From RSA9 sp036381195 (GTDB lineage Bacteria > Gemmatimonadota > Gemmatimonadetes > Longimicrobiales > RSA9), in NCBI GenBank assembly GCA_036381195.1, contig DASVDH010000035.1:1-64000 (forward strand): DNA of 64,000 bases. The letters run 5' to 3'. Of this stretch, positions 33,387-41,642 are shown piece by piece; the stretch's first letter is position 1; each line of letters opens with the position of its first letter. A program made the translations under genes and the position numbers. Under the pieces are notes generated by a model, which saw nothing but the letters and a program-made list of their open reading frames with translations, made no database searches and was not told where the DNA came from.

Positions 33387-33977
33387 ATGCACCATCGAAC
33401 GATGCTGTTGCGAGTCGTCCTGGCGCTGGCGCTGGGGCTCGTCCTCACGGCGTGCCACGGTGACGAAACCATCGTCGGGCCGTCGGCCTCGCCGCAGGCT
33501 CCCGCACCGCAGGCGACGATGGCGACCGACCCGGATGGGAATACGTACACGATCATCGAGGGTCCGCCGCTCGGGCTGCCGCTCCAGTTGACGCGATTGA
33601 TCTCGCTGGAGGGCGGGACGCTCAGCCTCCTCGGCCACACGCTCGTGGTGCCGAAGGGTGCGGTGACGAGTCCCACGCTGTTCACGATGCTCGTCGGGTT
33701 GAACGGGCACGTCGAGGTGCACCTCACTGCGCTCGTGCCCACGCTGTTCCGCATCCTGAACATCGGCGAGCAGGGCTTCCGCAAGCCGGTGCGGCTCACG
33801 CTCAGCTACGCCAATGCCCGCAACGTGGAGGACCCGAACGATCTCGTGATCGTGTACGTGCCCGGCTGGTGGGGCTACGACAGGGTCGAGCCGCTGCCGA
33901 GCACCGTGGACACCACTCGGAAGACGGTGACCGCGGAGCTGGACCACTTCTCCAGGTACGCGATGGCGACCAACTGA
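33387..33977 (+). CDS. Lipoprotein with ZU5-like domain
   Basis: A 196-residue secreted lipoprotein. The signal MHHRTMLLRVVLALALGLVL ends in the lipobox LTAC, with Cys about 24. A short linker rich in proline and alanine follows. The rest has the ZU5-like pattern GGTLSLLGHTLVVPKGAV, and VRLTLSYANARNVED plus VDTTRKTVTAELDHFS near the end. ZU5-like domains are protein-interaction or cleavage modules; no catalytic residues are claimed. ATG at 33387 follows GAGGAGGTGCC. It overlaps the next gene by one base (TGATG), so the lipoprotein and the TPR-HD-GYP protein are made together. Confidence 0.8.
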   Translation: MHHRTMLLRVVLALALGLVLTACHGDETIVGPSASPQAPAPQATMATDPDGNTYTIIEGPPLGLPLQLTRLISLEGGTLSLLGHTLVVPKGAVTSPTLFTMLVGLNGHVEVHLTALVPTLFRILNIGEQGFRKPVRLTLSYANARNVEDPNDLVIVYVPGWWGYDRVEPLPSTVDTTRKTVTAELDHFSRYAMATN

Positions 33978-35632
33978 TGGGCAGCAGGTCCCTCAGGGCG
34001 TCCACAGCGCGCCGGTCCGCCCGGCCCGCGCGGCTCGCCGACCTGGTGGAGGCCGCGCAGGCCGCCGAGCGGGCCGGCGCGTGGGACCAGTCGCTGGCGT
34101 ACTACGAGCAGGCGTTCGGCCGGCTCACGCGGGAGGGCGATGCCGCTCGTGCGGCGGAGCTCCTGCGCTGGATCGCCACGGTGCACCGCGAGCGAGGGGA
34201 TCTCGAGCTGGCGGGCGAGCTGTGTGAGGCGAGTCTCGCGGTTGCGGAGGCCAGCGGCGCGCGGGAGCACGTTGCCGCGGCGCTCAACTGCCTCGCGACG
34301 GTCGAGTTGCTCGCCGGGCGCGTGGAAGTGGCGGAATCGTTGTACTGCCGTGCCCGCGCGCTTGCCGACGAGCTCGGCGACGCGCGGCTCGGCGCGATGG
34401 TCGAGCAGAACCTGGGCACGCTCGCGAACATCCGGGGCGACGTGGGCGGCGCGCTCTCCGCCTACACCTCCGCGCTGGAACGCTACCGCAGGCTGGGCGA
34501 CCTGCGGGGCGCGGCCTGGGCCCTGAACAACATGGGCATGGCACACGTGGACCTGGGCGAGTGGGAGCTCGCGGAGGCGTGCTATGACGAGGCGTTCTCG
34601 CTGGGCGACCGGCTGCACGACACGGCGTTGCTCGGCCTGCTCGAGCTGAACCGGGCCGAGCTGCATCTGCGACGGGGCCGCTTCGACCGGGCGCGCGAGT
34701 CGTGCGATCGCGCGTTCGAGATCCACAGCCGCCTGCGCTCGCAGGCCGGGTTGGGCGAAGCGAACAAGCTGTACGGCATCCTGTACCGGGAGACGAGCAA
34801 GCCCGCGCTGGCCGACGTCCATCTGTCGCAAGCGATCGCGCTGGCGCAGCGGTGCCAGGACCGGCTGCTGGAGGCCGAAGCGCTGAGCGAGTACGCGCTC
34901 GTGCACCTTGCGGAGCAGCGCAACCGCGAGGCGCTGGAGTGCCTGAACCGGGCGCACGCGCTCTTCCGCGAGCTGGGCGCGCGGCGCGAGCTGCTGGACC
35001 TCGAGCGGCGGCTGGATCGCCTCGAGGAGACGTACCTGCGCGTGGTGCAGGCGTGGGGCGAGTCCATCGAATCCAAGGACCGCTACACGGCGGGACACTG
35101 CCAGCGCGTGGCCGACTACGCGACGATGCTCGCGGCCGCGATCGGCTTCCAGGGACGCGACCTGACCTGGCTGCGCATGGGCGCGTTCCTCCACGATGTC
35201 GGCAAGATGGCGGTGCCGCCCGAGGTGCTGAACAAGCCGGGTGCGCTCACGGCCGAGGAATGGGAGCTGATGCGCCAGCACCCGGTCGTGGGGGACGAGA
35301 TCGTCGCCGAGATGAAGTTCCCGTGGGACATCCGACCCATCGTGCGCAACCACCATGAACGGTGGGATGGCGGCGGCTATCCGGACGGGCTGCGCGGCGA
35401 AGAGATCCCGCTCACCGCGCGCATCCTGTGCGTGGCTGACGTCTTTGACGCGCTGACGACCGCGCGCAGCTACCGGCCGGCGATGGGGCGGGAGGAGGCG
35501 CTGTCCATCATGGAGCGGGACGCGGGCAAGATCTTCGACCCGCATCTGTTCCGGATCTTCCGGACGCTGGTCGAGGCAGCGCCGACGCGCGGGCCGCGGC
35601 GTCCGCGCGAGGTCCAGTTGATCGGCGTATGA
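33977..35632 (+). CDS. TPR-HD-GYP protein (putative cyclic-di-GMP phosphodiesterase)
   Basis: A 551-residue fusion. Residues ~25-355 are tetratricopeptide-type helical repeats (WALNNMGMAHVDLGEWELAE is a clear unit). The C-terminal ~180 residues are an HD-GYP domain with GHCQRVADYA, FLHDVGKMAVPPEVL (metal HD), HHERWDGGGYPDGLRGEEIP and ARILCVADVFDALT. HD-GYP domains usually degrade cyclic-di-GMP. The repeats likely bind a partner that controls activity. No receiver domain and no membrane helix, so it is probably cytoplasmic. It is coupled to the lipoprotein gene by a one-base overlap. Confidence 0.88.
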   Translation: MGSRSLRASTARRSARPARLADLVEAAQAAERAGAWDQSLAYYEQAFGRLTREGDAARAAELLRWIATVHRERGDLELAGELCEASLAVAEASGAREHVAAALNCLATVELLAGRVEVAESLYCRARALADELGDARLGAMVEQNLGTLANIRGDVGGALSAYTSALERYRRLGDLRGAAWALNNMGMAHVDLGEWELAEACYDEAFSLGDRLHDTALLGLLELNRAELHLRRGRFDRARESCDRAFEIHSRLRSQAGLGEANKLYGILYRETSKPALADVHLSQAIALAQRCQDRLLEAEALSEYALVHLAEQRNREALECLNRAHALFRELGARRELLDLERRLDRLEETYLRVVQAWGESIESKDRYTAGHCQRVADYATMLAAAIGFQGRDLTWLRMGAFLHDVGKMAVPPEVLNKPGALTAEEWELMRQHPVVGDEIVAEMKFPWDIRPIVRNHHERWDGGGYPDGLRGEEIPLTARILCVADVFDALTTARSYRPAMGREEALSIMERDAGKIFDPHLFRIFRTLVEAAPTRGPRRPREVQLIGV

Positions 35633-35701
35633 GAGGGGCTCGCCTGCTCGGGGCGCGGGTACCATCCCGCGAAGCATTCCGGAACGCAGGAGGGGAGCCC
35701 C

Positions 35702-36364
35702 GTGTGTGGGAGATTCACGCTCGCGAGCACGCCGGAGGAGCTGGCGGCAGAGTTCGGCCTGGCCGGGGTGCCGGGCGAGTATCGGCCGCGCTACAACATT
35801 GCGCCGAGCCAGCCGGTGGCGGTGCTGTTGCCGGGCAAGGGCGGGCCGCAGCTCCGCTTCCTGCGCTGGGGGTTGGTACCCTTCTGGGCGGACGATCCGG
35901 CCATTGGCCACCGAATGATCAACGCGCGGGCGGAAGGGCTGGCCACGCGGCCCGCCTTCCGGAGGCCGTTCGAGCGGCGGCGGTGCCTGGTCCTGGCGGA
36001 TGGCTTCTACGAGTGGCGGCGCGATCCGGGAGGGAAGACGCCGATGCTGGTCCGGCTCGCGAGCCATCGGCCCTTCGCGCTGGCGGGGCTCTGGGACCGC
36101 TGGGTTCCCCGGGATGGCGGCGAGCCGCTCGACTCGTGCGCCATCGTGACCACGGAGGCGAGCCCGCTCCTGCGGCCGATCCACGACCGCATGCCGGTCA
36201 TCCTGGATCGCGGCGAGCGCGAAGAGTGGTTGACGCGCGAGACGTCCCCGGATCGGCTCCGGGCGCTGCTGCGGCCGTACGGGGGCGAGCTCGAGGCCTA
36301 CGAGGTTTCGCGCCTGGTCAACTCGCCGGAGAACGACGTGCCGGCGTGCGTGGAACCGGTCTAG
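35702..36364 (+). CDS. SRAP-domain protein (abasic-site processing)
   Basis: A 220-residue SRAP/HMCES/YedK protein that forms a covalent link to abasic sites in single-stranded DNA through its N-terminal cysteine. The hallmark MCGRFTL gives Cys2 after Met removal. RYNIAPSQ (Asn), FLRWGLVPFW, INARAE (Glu), FYEWRR and the active-site His in IHDRMPVIL are all present. GTG start with AGGAGGGGAGCCCC upstream. It lies between two HD-GYP genes on the same strand with no overlap; no functional link is evident. Confidence 0.93.
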   Translation: MCGRFTLASTPEELAAEFGLAGVPGEYRPRYNIAPSQPVAVLLPGKGGPQLRFLRWGLVPFWADDPAIGHRMINARAEGLATRPAFRRPFERRRCLVLADGFYEWRRDPGGKTPMLVRLASHRPFALAGLWDRWVPRDGGEPLDSCAIVTTEASPLLRPIHDRMPVILDRGEREEWLTRETSPDRLRALLRPYGGELEAYEVSRLVNSPENDVPACVEPV

Positions 36365-36485
36365 CGCGGGAGCGGGGGCCCGCCGGGGCATCGTCGCGGC
36401 GGCCGGTTCGAGGGGCGGTGGCGGCCGAGACACGCGGGCGGCCGGACGCGTGTCGGGCCGCGGGACTCCGTGGGGGATGCTTCCC

Positions 36486-37556
36486 ATGCTGAGCGACTTC
36501 GAGAACGCGCGCTTCCTGTTGGTTGACGACGAGGAGCCCAACCTCCGGCTGCTCGAGCGGATCCTGGAACGTGCCGGCTACACGCAGTACAAGAGCACGA
36601 CGGACCCGCGTGATGCACTGCCGATCTTCCTCGAGTTCGAGCCCGACCTCGTGCTGCTCGACCTGCACATGCCGCACATCGACGGCTTCGCCGTCATGGA
36701 CGAGCTGCGGCACCGCATGCCCGGAGGAGCGCACGTCCCCGTCCTGGTCCTGACGGGGGATGTCAGCCCGGACGTGCGCAGGCGTGCGCTGGCGTGCGGC
36801 GCGCGGGATTTCCTGAACAAGCCGTTCGATGTGGCCGAGGTGCTGCTGCGGATCAAGAACCTGCTGGAGATGCGGTTCCTGCAGCTTCAGCTCCAACGCC
36901 AGAACGAGTTGCTCGAGCAGCGCGTGCGGGAACGGACGCGCGAGCTCGAAGGCGCCCGGATCGAGATCCTGGAGCGGCTGGCACGGGCGGCCGAGTTCCG
37001 GGATGACACCACCGGCCAGCACACGCAACGCGTGGGGCGGATTTCCGCGCTCGTCGCGCGCTCGCTCGGGCTGCCTGCGCCGCAGGTGGACCTGATCCGC
37101 CGGGCGGCGCCGTTGCACGACGTGGGCAAGATCGGCATCCCGGATTCGATCCTGCTGCGGCCGGGACAGTTGGGGGAGCGCGAGTTCGAGGTGATGCGGA
37201 CGCACACGTACATCGGCGCGCGAATCCTCTCGGGCAGCCGTTTCCCCCTCCTCGACGTGGCGGCGACGATCGCGCTCACCCACCACGAGCGGTGGGACGG
37301 CACCGGTTACCCGAAGGGGTTGAGGGGCGAGTCGATCCCGATGGTCGGCCGCATCGTGGCGGTGGCGGACGTCTTCGATGCGCTCACGCACGACAGGCCC
37401 TACAAGGCGGCGTGGCCGGTGGAGGATGCGCTGGCGGAAATCGAGCGCCAGGCCGGACGCCAGTTCGACCCGCAGGTCGTGGAGGCGTTCCTCGAAACGC
37501 TGCGCCGGATGGGGTTCCTGGGGAGCGGAGTGCGGGAGGCCACGGGCGTTCAGTAG
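36486..37556 (+). CDS. REC-HD-GYP response regulator
   Basis: About 356 residues. The receiver domain has FLLVDDEEPNLR, phospho-Asp in LVLLDLHMPH and Lys in FLNKPFD. A coiled-coil linker (QRQNELLEQRVRERTREL) joins an HD-GYP domain with LHDVGKIGIPDSIL, LTHHERWDGTGYPKGLRGE and GRIVAVADVFDALTHDRP. Such RpfG-like proteins hydrolyse cyclic-di-GMP on phosphorylation. GTG at 36450 and ATG at 36477 are also possible starts. I prefer the ATG at 36486, with GGGGGA about nine bases upstream. No partner kinase is adjacent. Confidence 0.92.
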   Translation: MLSDFENARFLLVDDEEPNLRLLERILERAGYTQYKSTTDPRDALPIFLEFEPDLVLLDLHMPHIDGFAVMDELRHRMPGGAHVPVLVLTGDVSPDVRRRALACGARDFLNKPFDVAEVLLRIKNLLEMRFLQLQLQRQNELLEQRVRERTRELEGARIEILERLARAAEFRDDTTGQHTQRVGRISALVARSLGLPAPQVDLIRRAAPLHDVGKIGIPDSILLRPGQLGEREFEVMRTHTYIGARILSGSRFPLLDVAATIALTHHERWDGTGYPKGLRGESIPMVGRIVAVADVFDALTHDRPYKAAWPVEDALAEIERQAGRQFDPQVVEAFLETLRRMGFLGSGVREATGVQ

Positions 37557-37669
37557 CGCCGGGGGGAACGAACGTTGCAATCACGGGTCGTCAGGCGGCG
37601 ACGCGCGCCGCGCTCCTTCGGGGGCGCGGCGCTTCGTCCTCGATGGGGGACCCCGGCGCGGAGGGACGG

Positions 37670-38542
37670 ATGGCGGAACCCAGGATGCAGTCGGAGGCGA
37701 GCCTGGTCGCCGAACTGAACGACCTGCTCCAGCTCGATCACGACGCCGTGCAGGCGTACAACATCGCGATCGACTGCGTGAGCGAGGAGCGGCTGCGTGA
37801 GCCGCTGATGGCCTTCCGGGCGGACCACGAGCGGCACATCCAGGAGCTGACGTCCCTGATCCGCGCGCAGGGCGGGATCCCCCTGGAGATCGCGCACATT
37901 CCGACGGGGATGTTCAAGTCCGCCGTGCAGCGGGCAGGCGCCACGCGCGGAGACCGCGCGTTGCTGCTGACGTTCAAGGCGAACGAGCGGCAGGTGCGGG
38001 ACAAGTACCGCAGGCACGCGGACCGTGACCATCCGCCGGATGTCCAGGCCGTGCTGGCGCGCGCGGCACTGGACGAGGAACGGCACTACGCCTGGGCGCT
38101 CGAGGTGCTGGACGAGCTGTGCGCCGGCGAGGACACCATCATCGGGCGGATCGAGGCCGGCTTCGAACGGGGGCACAAGGCGGTTGCCGACGCGGTGGAG
38201 AACGTCGAGCGTGGGGTCATGGAGCGCATGGAGGAGGCGAGGCGCGGCGTGATGGAGGCGCCGGCACGCCTGCGCTCGGCCGCGGGCGACCGGCTCGAGC
38301 GGGCGGCCGGGGCCGTGGATCGGGTCGGCGACTGGGCCGGCGATCGCGGAGGCGTGATCGGGCGGGTGAGCCCGGTCGCACACGGCGTGGCGGGCGGCTT
38401 CGAGCGCGCGGCCGGCTACGTGCGCACCCGCGACTTCGCGGCGATGCGCAGCGATGTCGAGCGCGGGGTGGACCGGCATCCGCTCCGTGCCGCGCTCATC
38501 GCCCTCGGCATCGGCTTCCTGTTCGGCCGGATCGTTCGCTAG
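37670..38542 (+). CDS. Ferritin-like protein with a membrane tail
   Basis: A 290-residue fusion. The N-terminal ~150 residues are a helical ferritin-like (DUF2383/PA2169-type) domain with putative metal ligands in LDHDAVQAYNIA, FRADHERHIQEL and DEERHYAWALEVLD. A charged amphipathic region with many glycines and alanines follows (about 155-265). The C-terminus HPLRAALIALGIGFLFGRIV is the conserved membrane-anchor signature of YqjD/ElaB (DUF883) proteins. Start chosen at 37670, where GGAGGGACGG precedes the ATG; the long upstream open frame is discarded. It may bind iron or sense peroxide near the inner membrane. Confidence 0.78.
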   Translation: MAEPRMQSEASLVAELNDLLQLDHDAVQAYNIAIDCVSEERLREPLMAFRADHERHIQELTSLIRAQGGIPLEIAHIPTGMFKSAVQRAGATRGDRALLLTFKANERQVRDKYRRHADRDHPPDVQAVLARAALDEERHYAWALEVLDELCAGEDTIIGRIEAGFERGHKAVADAVENVERGVMERMEEARRGVMEAPARLRSAAGDRLERAAGAVDRVGDWAGDRGGVIGRVSPVAHGVAGGFERAAGYVRTRDFAAMRSDVERGVDRHPLRAALIALGIGFLFGRIVR

Positions 38543-38575
38543 CCCGGGCAGGACGCGCCTGATGCCCGGACGGGT

Positions 38576-39007
38576 TCAGGCCTCGATGGGCTCGCCGAGG
38601 TCTGCGGGCGTGTGGCCCTGGAGAATCGCCGCGATGACCGACCGGGCGTAGGACTCGGATTGCTGCTCGCGGTCCGAGCCCCGGATGTGGGCGAGCACCA
38701 GGCGCTCGCCGTTCGCGCATTCCAGCCCCACGTAGGCCGACGGGAAGATCTCCGGCGTACCGAGCACCGATTCCGCCTCGTGCGGCACGCCTGCGACGCC
38801 CAGCCGAGCGTCCCCGCTGTCGAGCGCGTCGCGAATGCGGTCCCAGGTTTCGTCCAGGGGGAAGCGCGTCGCGGCGAGCATTGTCGGCATTCCGCTGATC
38901 AGCAGCGCGACGTCGAGCTCGACTTCCCGGTCAGCTGCGTGTACGCGGGAGGTGTAGATCACCGGGAACGGCCCGGCGAGGAAGACGGGGATGGCTGACG
39001 AGTCCAT
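38576..39007 (-). CDS. Conserved-looking protein of unknown function
   Basis: A 143-residue soluble protein, no family recognised. It has alternating beta/alpha character (VFLAGPFPVIYTSRVHA, then VELDVALLISGMPTMLAAT). Acidic residues dominate the second half, and it has no signal peptide. Stop lies 34 bases from the end of the ferritin-like gene, converging with it. The opposite frame is arginine-rich and unlikely. Confidence that it is coding rests on amino acid composition and frame length only. Confidence 0.55.
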   Translation of the reverse strand: MDSSAIPVFLAGPFPVIYTSRVHAADREVELDVALLISGMPTMLAATRFPLDETWDRIRDALDSGDARLGVAGVPHEAESVLGTPEIFPSAYVGLECANGERLVLAHIRGSDREQQSESYARSVIAAILQGHTPADLGEPIEA

Positions 39008-39132
39008 GGCGACTCCAGACTGCAGCAGCGCGGGCCACGGCGCGCGTCTTTCGCTGCCGGGCCGCTACGTCATCTACCCGGCCGCGGACGGGATGGTTTC
39101 CCGGTGGCGGCGTTGCCATCCCGGCGCGGTCT

Positions 39133-40230
39133 TCAGATGAGGCCCACGATCCTGCGCAGCAGGCCGATGAACCGTGCCGCCTCGCGCGCACGGCCATGCG
39201 GCCCCAGCCCTCGCTCCGCCCCGGCCGAGTGCGCGAACAGCGCCGTGATCGTGCAGGCGACGCAGCGGTGGGCCGGGATCGCCCGGGCGAGGCGGAGCGT
39301 CTCAGTGTAAGGCACGAGGCGATCCTCCTTCCCGTGGGCGAGCAGGGTGCGATGGGGCGCGCGTGGCAGGAAGGGAGCGGGGTCCAGGAGCGGATCGGCG
39401 CGCAGCGCCGCGGCCGCGAGCTCATGCGCCAGCTCGCGCGCGCGGTCGGGTGAGGGCACGGGGCATCCCGCGGGCGCGGCGAAGAGATCGAAGATCTCCC
39501 GCTGCGGTGCGGGCAGGCCGGCGCGGAGCCGGGTCTTCAGCGGATCGTAGGCCGGGTCCCATGCCGAGACGCCGCGCCGCCCGGCCTCGCGCGCCAGCTC
39601 CTCGAGGGCGTGCGCCAGCGCGCCGTAGCCGCCGAAGCCCGGCACCCGCGTCAGGTAATTGGCCCCCATGATCCAGCGGCCGTAGGGGTCCGGCTCGCGG
39701 TGTCGGACCACGCCGTCGATCTCGTACTCGCCGGCAATGCCGAAGCGGAAGAGGTTGAAGAGGTCGTAGTAGCCGCCCCAGGCCGCGACTCCGCGGACGG
39801 CGCCCTCCAGCCCCGGGTCGGCCGCGGCGACCAGCGCCTGGGTTGCGCCGAACGAGAAGCCCAGGACTCCCGTCCTCCCCTCCGCCGCGTCCGGTCGCGC
39901 GCGCAGCACGTGGGTCGCCGCGCGGATCGTCTCCGCCGTCAGCGCGGGCGCCACGCGGAGCCGCCGCCACTCCGGGATGTCGGGGACGAGGACGAGCGCG
40001 CCGCTCGCCGCGACGGCGCGGGCAAGCCGTTCCAGCGAGGGGTGCTGGCGGCCGCGGTAGGCGAGGCCATGAAGGACGATCCATGCCGGCAGCGGCTCCC
40101 GCCCGCGCGCGGGGCGGTAAAGCGTCGCCGGAAGCTCCTGCTCTCCCCGCCGGTACGTGATCTCGATCTCCTGGACGGCGCCGGGGCGCGGACGGAGATA
40201 CTGCCGCAGAAAACGGATGGTGCTCGCCAT
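39133..40230 (-). CDS. Alpha/beta hydrolase
   Basis: A 365-residue alpha/beta-hydrolase-fold protein. The oxyanion region is LPAWIVLHGLAYRG (about 45-58). The nucleophile elbow is GVLGFSFGATQAL (Ser in GFSFGA, near 120). The final acid/histidine are HGKEDRLVPY and a His within ALFAHSAG. No signal peptide. The start at 40230 gives MASTIRFLRQYL; the frame extends upstream to 40458 on this strand but overlaps the divergent aminotransferase gene. Substrate unknown; esterase or dienelactone-hydrolase-like activity is plausible. Confidence 0.85.
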   Translation of the reverse strand: MASTIRFLRQYLRPRPGAVQEIEITYRRGEQELPATLYRPARGREPLPAWIVLHGLAYRGRQHPSLERLARAVAASGALVLVPDIPEWRRLRVAPALTAETIRAATHVLRARPDAAEGRTGVLGFSFGATQALVAAADPGLEGAVRGVAAWGGYYDLFNLFRFGIAGEYEIDGVVRHREPDPYGRWIMGANYLTRVPGFGGYGALAHALEELAREAGRRGVSAWDPAYDPLKTRLRAGLPAPQREIFDLFAAPAGCPVPSPDRARELAHELAAAALRADPLLDPAPFLPRAPHRTLLAHGKEDRLVPYTETLRLARAIPAHRCVACTITALFAHSAGAERGLGPHGRAREAARFIGLLRRIVGLI

Positions 40231-40307
40231 GCAGCGCCAAGCTACTCGGCCCCGGGGCGCCAGGTCCAGTCTTGCATCCGGCCTCGGCCGGGCCGCATAC
40301 TCGCCGC

Positions 40308-41603
40308 GTGCATACCCCGAGCCAGGGGCCCGCGCCCCCTGTCCGGCCCGGCCACGGCCGCCGCCGATTCCTCCGAGAGGTGGCCGGGGCGGCTGCGGCC
40401 GCTGCCCTCCCCGCCGTGCTGCGGGCCGGGCCCACTCCTGCCGGCGCCGCCGGGCCACCTCTTGCCGGCGGCCAGGAGGACGAGGTGTACTGGCGCGGCG
40501 TCCGTGACCGGTTCCTCATCCCGGCGGGCCGCATCTACCTCAACGTGGGCACGCTCGGGCCGCAGCCCCTGCCGGTGGTCGAGGCCGTGGAGCGTTGCAC
40601 GCGCCGGGTCGCAGAGACGTACCCGCCGGGCGTGGCGTGGGACCGCCTCAAGGAGCGACTCGGGCGGCTGCTGGACGGCGATCCGGATGGCTTCGTCTTC
40701 CCGCGCAACACCACCGAGGCCATGAGCTGGGTCGCGAACGGCCTCGAGCTGGCGGCGGGAGACGAGGTGCTGACGACCGACCACGAGCACATCGGCGGGC
40801 TCTGCTGCTGGCAGGCGCTCGCCGCACGGCGCGGCGTCCGGCTCCGCGTCGTGCAGATCCCGGCGAGCGAGGGCGATCCCGACGAGGTCATCCGCCGCGT
40901 GCGCGCGGCACTCTCTCCACGGACGCGCGTCCTCTCCATCTCGCACGTCCTGTTCACCAACGGCGCAATCATGCCGGTCCGGGAGCTGGTCGAGCTGTGC
41001 CGGGGCCGCGGCATCATCTCGGTCGTGGACGGCGCGCATCCGCCCGGGCTCATGCGCCTGAGCCTGCGACGCCTCGACCCTGACTTCTACGCGTCCTCGC
41101 TCCACAAATGGCTGCTCGCGCCCCAGGGTACCGGCTTGCTCTACATCCGGGAGGACTGGCGGCGCCGCTTCTGGCCGACGGTCGCTTCGGGAGAGTGGGA
41201 CGACCTCCCTCTCGGCGCGCATCGCCTGAACCACGTGGGCACGATCGACGAATCCCGCCTCGCCGGCCTCGAGGCGGCCCTGGACTTCCACGAGGCCGTC
41301 GGCCCGGCACGTGTGGAGCGGAGGATCCGCGCCCTGCGGCGCCGGCTCGCGGAGCGCCTCGCGATGGTCCCGCGTCTGCACATCACCTCGCCGAGCGGGG
41401 ACTCGCATGTCGCAGGAATGGTCTCGTTCCGCATCGAGGGATTGGACGCGCTCGACGTCCAGCGCCGGCTTGCCCGGGACGCCAACGTCCGGAGCCGCGT
41501 GATCGGCGAGTACGGGTACGGCTGGATGCGGCTCGCGCCGCACATTTACAACACGCCGGACGAGCTGGACCGGGTCGTGGACCTGCTCGCCGCGATGCGT
41601 TAG
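40308..41603 (+). CDS. Tat-exported class V aminotransferase-like protein
   Basis: About 431 residues. The N-terminus contains the twin-arginine signal RRRFLREVAGAAAAAALPA, so it is predicted to leave the cytoplasm folded. The rest matches the class V PLP aminotransferase/isopenicillin-N-epimerase-like fold: NVGTLGPQPLP near the start, FPRNTTEAM, TDHEHIGG, SHVLFTNGAIMP, VVDGAHPPG (PLP Asp) and the Schiff-base lysine in SLHKWLLAPQGTGLLYI. A PLP enzyme with a Tat signal is sensible because its cofactor loads before export. Start may be TTG 40272 or GTG 40308; I list the GTG. Divergent from the hydrolase gene. Confidence 0.88.
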   Translation: MHTPSQGPAPPVRPGHGRRRFLREVAGAAAAAALPAVLRAGPTPAGAAGPPLAGGQEDEVYWRGVRDRFLIPAGRIYLNVGTLGPQPLPVVEAVERCTRRVAETYPPGVAWDRLKERLGRLLDGDPDGFVFPRNTTEAMSWVANGLELAAGDEVLTTDHEHIGGLCCWQALAARRGVRLRVVQIPASEGDPDEVIRRVRAALSPRTRVLSISHVLFTNGAIMPVRELVELCRGRGIISVVDGAHPPGLMRLSLRRLDPDFYASSLHKWLLAPQGTGLLYIREDWRRRFWPTVASGEWDDLPLGAHRLNHVGTIDESRLAGLEAALDFHEAVGPARVERRIRALRRRLAERLAMVPRLHITSPSGDSHVAGMVSFRIEGLDALDVQRRLARDANVRSRVIGEYGYGWMRLAPHIYNTPDELDRVVDLLAAMR

Positions 41604-41642
41604 GCCGGCGCGAACGCTGCCACCGGAGCGAGGCTGGCTTCC

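Noticed and set aside
33875..36541. 888-residue minus-strand open frame
   Set aside because: Opposite the TPR-HD-GYP and SRAP genes, with biased composition and no recognisable domain.
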